A DNA stretch of 64,000 nucleotides. Origin: Mercurialis annua (Eukaryota > Streptophyta > Magnoliopsida > Malpighiales > Euphorbiaceae). The notes beneath the pieces are model-generated. The model worked only from the letters and a program-made list of their open reading frames with translations, was not told the DNA's origin and did not search any database. Shown piece by piece: positions 49,501 through 61,900 of this stretch (positions are counted from its first letter, which is position 1; each line of letters opens with the position of its first letter). The DNA lies in NCBI RefSeq assembly GCF_937616625.2, contig NC_065572.1, positions 41,319,653 through 41,383,652 of the forward strand. The letters run 5' to 3'. Position numbers and translations under genes: made by a program.

Positions 49501-52500
49501 TAAATCCAAACGTTTCACCTTTTTAGCGATTTAAGACAAACGTTTGCAAACGTTACGAAACAAATCCAAACGTTTAACCTTTTTAGCGATATAAGCCGAA
49601 CGTTTACACATGTTACGAAACAAATTCAAACGTTTCACCTTTTTAGCGATTTAAACCGAACGTTTCCAAACGGTACGAAGCAAATCCAAACGATTCCCCT
49701 TTTTAGCGATGAAAGCCAAACGTTTACAAAAACGTTACGAAACAAATCCAAACGTTTCACATTTTTAGCGATTGAAACCAAACCTTTACAAACTATTCTA
49801 AACAAATTCAAATGTTTCTCATATTTAACAATTTAAGCCAAACGTTTACAAAATGTACGAATCAAAACCAAGAGTTTCACCTTTTTAGCAATTTAAGCCA
49901 AACGTTTACAAACGTTACGAAACAAATCCAAACGTTTCACATTTTTAGCGATTTAAGCCAAACGTTTACAAACGTTAAGAAACAAATCCAAATGTTTCCT
50001 CCTTTTAGCGATTTAAGCCAAACGTTTAAAACGTTACAAAACAAATCGAAACATTTCACCTTTTTAGTGATTTATGCCAAACGTTTACAAACGTTACGAA
50101 CAAATCCAAACATTTCACCTTTTTAGGGATTTAAGCCAAACTTTTACAAACGTTACGAAACAAATCCAAATGTTTCACCTTTTTAGCGATTTAAGCCAAA
50201 TGTATACAAACTTTACGAAACAAATCAAAACGTTTCACCTTTTAGCGATTTAAGCCAAACATTTACAAACGTTGGGTAACAAATCCAAACGTTTCTCATA
50301 TTTAATAATTTAAGCCAAACATTTACAAACGTTACGAAACAAAACCAAGTGTTTCACCTTTTCAGCAATTTAAGCCAAACGTTAACAAACGTTATGAAAC
50401 AAATCCGAACGTTTCACCTTTTTATCGATTTAAGCCAAACGTTTCACCTTTTTAGCGATTTAAGCCAAACGTTTACAAAAGTTAAAACCAAACTTTCAAA
50501 ATGTTACGAAACGAATCCAAATGTTTACAAAAGTTACAAAACAACACCAAACCTTTCCCCATTTTAGCGATTTAAGCCAAACGTTTATAAACGCTACGAA
50601 ACAAAACCAAACGATTGTAAATGTTATGAAACGAATCCAAACGTTTAACCTTTTTATTGCTTTAAGCCAAACGTTTACAAACGTTACGAAACAAATCCAA
50701 ACATTTCACCATTTTAGTGATTGAAGCCAAACATTTACAGACGTTATAAAAAAGATCCAAACGTTTCGAAACAAATCAAAACGTTTAAAACGTTGAAACA
50801 AATCCAACCGTTTCACCTTTTTAGCAATTTAAACCGAACGTTTACAAAGGTTACAAAACAAATCCAAATGTTTCACCTTTTCAATAATTTAAGCCAAGCG
50901 TTTACAAATGTTACGAAACTAATCAAAACGTTTAAAATTTTAAGAAACCCTTTTTAGCATTTTAAGCCAAATGTTTATAACGTTACGAAACAAATCCAAA
51001 CAATTCACCTCTTTAGCGATATAAAACAAACGTTTAAAAACCTTACGAAACAAATTTAAAAGTTTCACCTTCTTAGTGATATAAGCCAAACGTTTACAAA
51101 CGTAACAAAACAAAACCAAAAGTTTTACCTTTTTAGCGATTTAAGCCAAACGTTTACAAACGTTAGGAAACAAATCCAAAAGATTCACCTTTTTAGCGAT
51201 TTAAGCCAAACGTTTACAAATGTTACGAAACAAATCCAAACGTTTCCCCTTTTTATCTATTTAAGCCAAACGTTTACAAACTTTACGAAGAAAATCCAAG
51301 CGTTTCACCTTTTTAGCAATTTAAGCCAAACGTTTCAAAATGTTACGAAACAAATCCAAACATTTCACCTTTCTAGCGATTTAATCCAAACGTTTACAAA
51401 CGTTACGAAAAAAATCCAATCGTTTCACATTTTTATCGATTTAAGCCAAACCTTTACAAAATGTTATCGAAACAAATCCAAACGTTTCTCCTTTTAAGCA
51501 ATTTAAACCAAACGTTTAAAAAGTTATGAAACAAATCCAAACGTTTTACCTTTTTAGCAATTTATGCCAATCGTTTACAAATGTTACGAAACAAATCCAA
51601 AATTTCACAGTTTTAGCGATTGAAGCAAAAGAAATCCAAACGTTACAAAGCAAATCCAACGTTTCACATTTTTAGCAATTTAAGCCAAAATTAACAAACG
51701 TTACGAAACAAAAACCAAGCGTTTCACATTTTTATCAATTTAAGCCAAACGTTTACAAACATTACGAAACAAATCCAAGCATTTCACCTTTTTAGCAATT
51801 TAAACCAAACGTTTACAAACGTTATCAAACAAATCCAAGAGTTTCACCTTTTTAGCAATTTAAGACAAACGTATACAAACGTTAGGAAACAAATCCAAAC
51901 GTTTCACCTTTATAGCGATTTAAGCCAAACATTTACAAACATTGCGAAACAAATCCAAACGTTTCACCTTTTAGCATTTTAAGCCAAACGTCGAAAAACG
52001 CTACGAATAAAAAAACGTTTAAAATGTTGCGAAACAAATACAGACGTTTCACCTTTTTAGCGATTTAAGCCAAAATTTTAGAAACGATACAAAACAAATC
52101 CAAACGTTTCACCTTTTTAACGATTTAAGCCAAACGTTTACAATCGGTACGAAGCAAATCCAAACGTTTCCCCTTTTTAGCGATTTAAGCCAAACGTTTA
52201 CAAACGCTACGAAATCAATCTAAACGTTTTACCTTTTTAGCAATATAAGCCAAGCGTTTACAAACGTTACGAAATAAATCCAAATGTTTCACCTTTTTAG
52301 CGATTTAAGACAAACTTGTGCAAACATTACGAAACAAATCCAAACGTTTAACCTTTTTGGCGATTTAAGCCGAACGTTTACACACGTTACGAAACTAATT
52401 CACATGTTTCACCTTTTTAGCGTTTTAAGCCGAACGCTTCCAAACGTTAGGAAACAAATCCAAACGCTTCCCCTTTTTAGCGATGAAAGCCAAATGTTTA

Positions 52501-55500
52501 CAAACGTTACGAAACAAATCCAAACGTTTCACTTTTTTAGCGATTGAAACCAAACCTTTACAAACGTTACGAAACAAATTCAAATGTTTCTCATATTTAA
52601 CAATTTAAGACAAACGTTTACAAAATTTACGAAACAAAACCAAGAGTTTCACCTTTTTAGCAATTTCAGCCAAACGTTTACAAACGTTACGAAACAAATC
52701 CAAACGTTTCACATTTTTAGCGATTTAAGCCAAACGTTTACAAACGGTACGAAAGAAATCCAAACGTTTCACCTTTTTAGCGATTTAAGCCAAACGTTTG
52801 CAAACGCTACGGAATCAATCCAAACGTTTCACCTTTTTAGCGATTTAAGCCAAACGTTTACAAACGTTGAAACAAATCCAAATGTTTCCCAATTTTAGCG
52901 ATTTAAGCCAACGTTTAAAACGTTACAAAACAAATCCAAACATTTCACCTTTTTAGCGATTTATGCCAAAAGTTTACAAACGTTACGAACAAATCCAAAC
53001 GTTTCCCCCTTTTAGCGATTTAAGCCAAACGTTTACAAAAATTACAAAACAAATCCAAATGTTTCACCTTTTAGCGATTTAAGCCAAACATTTACAAACG
53101 TTGGGAAACAAATCCAAACGTTTCTCATATTTAATAATTTAAGCCAAACGTTTACAAACGTTATGAAACAAAACCAAGTGTTTCAGCTATTCAGCAATTT
53201 AAGCCAAATTTTACGAAACAAATTCAAACGTTTCACATTTTTATCGATTTAAGCCAAACGTTTCACCTTTTTATTAATTGAAGCCAAACGTTTACAAACA
53301 TTAAAACCAAACTTTCAAAATGTTATGAAACGAATCCAAACGTTTACAAAAGTTACAAAACAACACCAAACGTTTCCCCATTTTAACGATTTACGCCAAA
53401 CGTTTAGAATAGTTACGAAACAAAACCAAACGATGGTAAACGTTACGAAACAAATCTAAACGTTTCATATTTTTAGTGATTTAAGCCAAACGTTTACAAA
53501 CGTTACGAAACAAATTCAAACGTTTCACCATTTTAGTGATTGAAGCCAAACATTTACAAATGTTATGAAAAAAATCCAAACGACACGAAACGAATCCAAA
53601 CATTTACAAAAAATACAAAACAACACAAAGCGTTTCCCCGTTTTAGCGATTTAAGCCAAACGTTTATAAACGTTATGAAATAAAACCAAACGATGGTAAA
53701 AGTTACGAAACAAATCCAAACGTTTCACATTTTTAGTGATTTAAGCCAAACATTTACAAACGTTACGACACAAATCCAAACGTTTCACCATTTTAGTGAT
53801 TGAAGCCAAACATTTACAAACGTTATGAAAAAAATCCAAACGTTTCGAAAAAAAATCAAAACGTTTAAAACGTTACGAAACAAATCCAACTGTTTCACCT
53901 TTTTAGCAATTTAAGCCGAACGTTTACAAAGGTTACAAAACAAAACCAAACGTTTCACCTTTTTAGCAATTTAAACCAAACGTTTACAAACGTTACGAAA
54001 CAAATCCAAACGTTTCACCTTGTTAGCGATTCAGGACAAATGTATACAAACTTTAGGAAACAAATCAAAACGTTTCACCTTTTAGCGATTTAAGCCAAAC
54101 GTTTACAAATGTTGGGAAACAAATCTAAACATTTCTCATATTTAATAATTTAAGCCAAACGTTTACAAACGATACGAAACAAAACAAAGTGTTTCACCTT
54201 TTCAGCAATTTAAGCCAAACGTTTACAAATGTTACGAAACAAATCCAAACATTTCACCTTTTTAGCGATTTAAGCCAAAAGTTTACAAACGTTACGAAAC
54301 AAATCCAAACGTTTCACCTATTAGCGATTTAAGCCAAACGTCGAAAAACGTTACGAAAAAAAACCAAACGTTGGAAACGATACAAAACAAATCCAAATGT
54401 TTCACCTTTTTAGCGATTTAAGCCAAACGTTTACAATCGGTACGAAACAAATCCAAACGTTTCCCCTTTTTAGCGATTTAAGCCAAACGTTTACAAACGC
54501 TACGAAATCAATCTAAACGTTTCCCCTTTTTAGCACTATAAGCCAAACGTTTATAATCGGCACGAAACAAATCCAAACGTTTCACCTTTTCATCAATTTA
54601 AGCCAAACGTTTCACCTTTTTAGCGATTTAAGCCAAGCGTTTACGAACGTTAAAACCAAACTTTCAAAACGTTACGAAACGAATCCAAACGTTTACAAAA
54701 GTTACAAAACAACACCAAACGTTTCTCCATTTTAGCGATTTAAGCCAAACATTTTTAAACGTTACGAAACGAAACCAAACGATGGTAAACGTTACGAAAC
54801 AAATCCAAACGTTTCACATTTTTAGTGATTTAAGACAAACTTTTACAAACGTTACGAAACAAATCCAAACGTTTCACCATTTTAGTGACTGAAGCCAAAC
54901 ATTTACAAACGTTATGAAAAAAATTCAAACGTTTCGAAACAAATCAAAACGTTTAAAACGTTACGAAACAAATCCAACAGTTTCACCTTTTTTAGCAATT
55001 TAAGCCGAACGTTTACAAAGGTTACAAAACAAATCCAAATGTTTCACCTTTTCAGTAATTTAAGTCAAACATTTAAAAACGTTAAGAAACTACTCAAAAC
55101 ATTTAAAATGTTAAGTAACCCTCTTTAGCATTTTAAGCCAAATGTTTACAAACGTTACGAAACAAATCCAAACGTTTCACCTCTTTAGCGATATAAAACA
55201 AACGTTTACAAACGTTACGAAACAAATTCAAACGTTTCACCTTTTTAGTGATTTAAGCAAAACGTTTACAAACGTAACAAAACAAAACCAAATGTTTCAC
55301 CTTATTAGCGATTTAAGCCAAACATTTACAAACGTTACGAAACAAATCCAAAAGTTTCACCTTTTTAGCGATTTAAACCAAATGTTTGAAATGTTACGAA
55401 ACAAATCCAAACGTTTCATCTTTTTAGCGATTTAAGCCAAACTTTTAGAAATAATACAAAACAAATCCAAACGTTTCACCTTTTTAGCGATTTAAGCTAA

Positions 55501-55900
55501 ACGTTTACAATCGGTACGAAAAAAATCAAAATGTTTCCCCTTTTTAGCGATTTAAGCCATATGTTTACAAACGCTATGAAATCAATCTAAACGATTCACC
55601 TTTTTAGCAATATAAGCCAAACGTTTACAAATCTTACGAAATAAATCCAAACGTTTCACCTTTTTCGCGATTTAAGACAAACGTTTGCAAACGTTACGAA
55701 ACAAATCCAATTGTTTCACATTATTAGCGATTTAAGCCAAACGTTTACAAACGCTACAAAATCAATCTAAACGTTTCACGTTTTTAGCAATATAAGACAA
55801 ACGTTTACAAACCTTACGAAATAAATCCAAATGTTTCACCTTTTTAGCGATTTAAGAAGAACATTTGCAAATGTTACGAAACAAATCCAAACGTTTAACC
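43570..55900 (+). repeat. Higher-order duplication of about 6.2 kb within block C
   Basis: Matching positions 44235/50349, 46418/52584, 45821/51989 and 48139/54339 give offsets of 6114, 6166, 6168 and 6200 bp. This is a colinear duplication with small indels of half or whole monomers. Variant sequence around each pair is closely similar, for example the run of rare units at 44235-44423 and 50349-50567. Boundaries are approximate. Confidence 0.85.
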
Positions 55901-58900
55901 TTTTTAGCGATTTAAGCCGAACGTTTACACACGTTACGAAACAAATTCAAACGTTTCACCTTTTAAGCGATTTAAGCCAAACGTTTCCAAACGGTACAAA
56001 ACAAATCCAAACGATTCCCGTTTTTAGCGATGAAAGCCAAACGTTTACAAACGTTACAAAACAAATCCAAACGTTTCACATTTTTAGCGATTGAAACCAA
56101 ACCTTTACAAACGTTACGAAACAAATTCAAATGTTTCTCATATTTAACAATTTAAGCCAAACGTTTACAAAATGTACGAATCAAAACAAAGAGTTTCACC
56201 TTTTTAGCAATTTAAGCCAAACGTTTACAAACGTTACGAAACAAATCCAAACGTTTCACATTTTTAGCGATTTAAGCCAAACGTTTACAAACGGTACGAA
56301 AGAAATCCAAACGTTTCCCCTTTTTAGCGATTTAAGCCAAATATTTAGAAACGCTACGAAACTAATCCAAACGTTTCACCTTATTAGCGATTTAAGCCAA
56401 ACATTTACAAACGTTAAGAAACAAATCCAAATGTTTCCCCATTTTAGTGATTTAACTAAACGTTTAAAACGTTTCAAAACAAATCCAAACTTTTCACCTT
56501 TTTAGCGATTTATGCCAAATGTTTACAAACGTTACGAACAAATCCAAACGTTTCACCTTTTTAGCGATTTAAACCAAACGTTTACAAACGTTACGAAACA
56601 AATCCAAACGTTTCACCTTTTTATTGATTTAAGCCAAATGTATACAAACTATACGAAACAAATCAAAACGTTTCACCTTTTAGGGATTTAAGCCAAACGT
56701 TTACAAACGTTGGGAAACAAATCCAAACGTTTCTCATATTTAATAATTTAAGCCAAACGCTTACAAATGTTACGAAACAAAACCAAGTGTTTCACCTTTT
56801 CAGCAATTTAAGCCAAACTTTAACAAATGTTACGAAACAAATCCAAACGTTTCAACTTTTTATCGATTTAAGCCAAACGTTTCACCTTTTTAGCGATTTA
56901 AGCCAAACGTTTACAAACGATAAAACAAAATTTTCAAAACGTTACGAAACGAATCCAAACGTTTACAAAAGTTACTAATCAACACCAAATGTTTCCCCAT
57001 TTTAGCGATTTAAGCCAAACGTTTATAAACATTACGAAACAAAACCAAACGATGGTAAACTTTACGAAACAAATCCAAACATTTCACATTTTTAATGATT
57101 TAAGCCAAACGTTTACAAACGTTACGAAACAAATCCGAACGTTTCACCATTTTAGTGATTGAAGCCTAACATTTACAAACGTTATGAAAAAAATCAAAAT
57201 GTTTCGAAACAAATTTAAAACATTTAAAACGTTACGAAACAAATCCAACTGTTTCACCTTTTTAGCAATTTAAGCCGAACGTTAACAAAGGTTACAAAAC
57301 AAATCCAAATGTTTCACCTTTTCAGTAATTTAAGCCAAACGTTTACAAACGTTATGAAACTAATAAAAACGTTTAAAATGTTAAGAAACCCTTTTTAGCA
57401 TTTTAAGCCAAATGTTTACAACGTTACGAAAGAAATCCAAACGTTTCACCTCTTTTGCGATATAAAACAAACGTTACGAAACAAATTCAAACGTTTCTCC
57501 TTTTCAGTGATTTAAGTCAAACGTTTAGAAACATAACAAAATAAAACCAAACGTTTCCCCTTTTTAGCGATTTAAGCCAAACATTTACGAACGTTACGAA
57601 ACAAATCCAAAAGTTTCACCTTTTTAGCGATTTAAGCCAAACGTTTACAAATGTTACGAAACAAATCCAAACGTTTCACCTTCTAGCGATTTAAGCCAAA
57701 CGTCAAAAAACGTTACGAAAAAAACCAAACGTTTAAAATGTTACGAAACAAATCCAAACGTTTCACCTTTTTAGCGATTTAAGCTAAACTTTTAGAAATA
57801 ATACAAAACAAATCCAAACGTTTAACCTTTTTAGCGATTTAAGCCAAACGTTTACAATCGGTACGAAAAAAATCCAAACGTGTCCCCTTTTTAGTGATAT
57901 AAGCCAAACGTTTACAAACCTTACGAAATAAATCCAAATGTTTCACCTTTTTAGCGATTTAAGACAAACGTTTGCAAATGTTACGAAACAAATCCAAACG
58001 TTTAACCTTTTTAGCGATTTAAGCCGAACGTTTACACACGTTATGAAACAAATTCAAACGTTTCACCTTTTTAGCGATTTAAACCGAACATTTCCAAACG
58101 GAACGAAACAAATCCAAACGATTCCCCTTTTTAGCGGTGAAAGCTAAACGTTTACAAACGTTACGAAACAAATCCAAACGTTTCACATTTTTAGCGATTG
58201 AAACCAAACCTTTACAAACGTTACGAAACAAATTCAAATGTTTCTCATATTTAACAATTTAAGCCAAACGTTTACAAAATTTACGAAACAAAACCAAGAG
58301 TTTCACCTTTTTAGCAATTTAAGACAAACGTTTACAAAATTACGAAACAAATCCAAACGTTTCACATTTTTAGCGATTTAAGTCAAACGTTTACAAACGG
58401 TACGAAAGAAATCCAAACGTTTCCCCTTTTTAGCGATTTAAGCCAAACGTTTACAAACGCTACGAAATAAATCCAAACGTTTCACCTTATTAGCGATTTA
58501 AGCCAAACGTTTACAAACGTTAAGAAACAAATCCAAATGTTTCCCCATTTTAGAGATTTAACCAAACGTTTAAAACGTTTCAAAACAAATCCAAACATTT
58601 CACCTTTTTAGCGATTTATGCCAAACGTTTAAAAATGTTACGAAAAAATTCAAACGTTTCCCCTTTTTAGCGATTTAAGCCAAACGTTTACAAACATTAC
58701 GAAACAAATCCAAACGTTTCACCTTTTTAGCAATTTAAGCCAAATGTATACAAACTTTACGAAACAAATCAAAACGTTTCACCTTTTAGCGATTTAAACC
58801 AAATGTTTACAAACGTTGGGAAACAAATCCAAACGTTTCTCATATTTAATAATTTAAGCCAAATGTTTACAAATGTTACGAAACAAAACCAAGTGTTACA

Positions 58901-61900
58901 CCTTTTCAGCAATATAAGCCAAACGTTAACAAACGTTACGAAACAAATCCAAACGTTTTACCTTTTTATCGACTTAAGCCAAACGTTTCACCGTTTTAGC
59001 GATTTAAGCCAAATGTTTATAAACGTTACGAAACAAAACCAAACGATGGTAAACGTGACGAAACAAATCCAAATGTTTCACATTTTTAATGATTTAAGCC
59101 AAACGTTTACAAACGTTACGAAACAAATCCGAACGTTTCACCATTTTAGTGATTGAAGCCTAACATTTACAAACGCTATGAAAAAAATCCAAACGTTTCG
59201 AAACAAATTTAAAACGTTTAAAACGTTACGAAACAAATCCAACCGTTTCTCGTTTTTAGCAATTTAAGCCGAACGTTAACAAACGTGGCAAAAGAAATCC
59301 AAATGTTTCACCTTTTCAGCAATTTAAGCGAAACGTTTACAAACGTTACGAAACTAATCAAAACGTTTAAAATGTTAAGAAACCTTTTTTAGCATTTTAA
59401 GCCAAATGTTTACAAACGTTACGAAACAAATCCAAACGTTTCACCTCATTAGCAATATAAAACAAACGTTTACAAACGTTACGAAACAAATCCAAACGTT
59501 TCACCTTTTTAGTGATTTAAGCCAAATATTTACAAACGTAACAAAACAAAATCAAACATTTCACCTGTTTAGCGATTTAAGCCAAACATTTACAAACGTT
59601 ACGAAACAAATCCAAAAGTTTCACCCTTTTAGCGATTTAAGCCAAACGTTTACAAATGTTACGAAACAAATCTAAACATTTTCCCTTTTTATCTGTTTAA
59701 ACCAAAAGTTTACATACGTTACGAAACAAATCCAAGTGTTTCACCTTTTTAGCGATTTTAGCCAAACGTTTTGAAACGTTACGAAACAAATCCAAACGTT
59801 TCTGCTTTTTAGCGAATTAAGCCAATCGTTTACAAACTTAATGAAACAAATCCAAACGTTTCACCTTTTTAGCGATTTAAGCCAAACGTTTACAAACGTT
59901 ACGAAAAAAACAGGACGTTTCAACTTTTTTACGATTTAAGGCTAACGTTTACAAACATTATGAAACAAAACAGGACGTTTCACCTTTTTAGCGATTTAAG
60001 CCAAACATTTACAAACATTACGAAACAAGTCCAAACTTTTCACCTTTTAGCGATTTAAGCCAAACGTTTACAAACGTTATGAAACAAATCCAAACATTTC
60101 ACATATTTAACAATTTAAGACAAACGTTTACAAACGTTATGAAACAAAACCAAATGTTTACAAACATTACGAAACAAAACAGGACGTTTCACCTTTTTTA
60201 GCGATTTAAGCCAAACGTTAATAAACATTACGAAACAAAACAAGACGTTTATCCTTTTTTATAATTTAAGCCAAACGTTTACAAACATTACGATATTAAA
60301 CCAAACGTATAAAACGTTACGAAACAAATCCAAACGTTTCACCTTTTAAGCGATTTAAGCCAAACGTTTACAAACGCTACGAAACAAATCCAAATATTTC
60401 ACCTTTTAAGCGATTTAAGCCAAACGTTTACAAACGCTACGAAACAAATCCAAATGTTTCACCTTTTTAGCAATTTAAGCCAAACGTTTCCAAACGTTAA
60501 GAAACAAATCCAAGCGTTTCACCTTTTTTAGCAATTTAAAACAAACGTTTACAAAAGTTGCGATACAAATCCAATTGTTTCACATGATTAGCGATTTAAG
60601 CCAAACTTTACAAAATGTTACGAAACAAATCCAAACGTTTCGCCTTTGAAGCAATTTAAGCCAAACGTTTACAAACGTTACAAAACAAATCTAAACATTT
60701 TCCCATTTTAGCGATTTAAGCCAAACGTTTAAACAGTTACGAAACAAATCCAAACGTTTTACCTTTTTAGCAATTTATGCCAAACTTTTACAAAGGTTAC
60801 AAAACAAATCCAAACATTTCACATTTTTAGCGATTGAAGCCAAACAAATCCAAACGTTACGAAACAAATCCAAACGTTTTACATTTTTAGCAATTTAAGC
60901 CAAATAATTACAAACGTTACAAAACAAAAACCAAGCGTTTCACATTTTTTGCAATTTAAGCCAAACGTTTACAAACGTTACGAAACAAATCCAAGCGTTT
61001 CACCTTTTTAGCAATTTAAACCAAATGTTTACAAACGTTATCAAAAAAATCCAAGAGTTTCACCTTTTTAGCAATTTAAGCCAGACGTGTACAAACGTTA
61101 GGAAACAAATCCAAACGTTTCACCTTTATAGCGATTTAAGCCAAACGTTTACAAACGTTACTAAACAAAACCAAACGTTTTACCTTTTTAGCGATTTAAG
61201 CCAAACGTTTATAAACGTTACGAAACAAATCCAAATGTTTCACCTTCTAGCGATTTAAGCCAAACGTCGAAAAACGTTACGAAAAAAAAAACGAAACTTT
61301 TAAAATGTTACGAAACAAATGCAGACGTTTCACCTTTTTAGCGATTTATGCCAAACTTTTAGAAATAATACAAAACAAATCCAAACGTTTCCCCTTTTTA
61401 GCGATTTAAGCCAAACGTTTACAAACGCTACAAAATCAATCTAAACGTTTCACCTTTTTAGCAATATAAGACAAACGTTTACAAACCTTACGAAATAAAT
61501 CCAAATGTTTCACCTTTTTAGCGATTTAAGAAGAACATTTGCAAACGTTACGAAACAAATCCAAACGTTTAACCTTATTAGCGATTTAAGCCGAACGTTT
61601 ACACACGTTACGAAACAAATTCAAACGTTTCACCTTTTAAGCGATTTAAGTCGAACGTTTCCAAACGGTACGAAACAAATCCAAACGATTCCCGTTTTTA
61701 GCGATGAAAGCCAAACGTTTACAAACGTTACGAAACAAATCCAAAAGTTTCACATTTTTAGCGATTGAAACCAAACCTTTACAAACGTTACGAAACAAAT
61801 TCAAATGTTTTTCATATTTAACAACTTAAGCCAAACGTTTACAAAATTTACGAATCAAAACCAAGAGTTTCACCTTTTTAGCAATTTAAGCCAAACGTTT

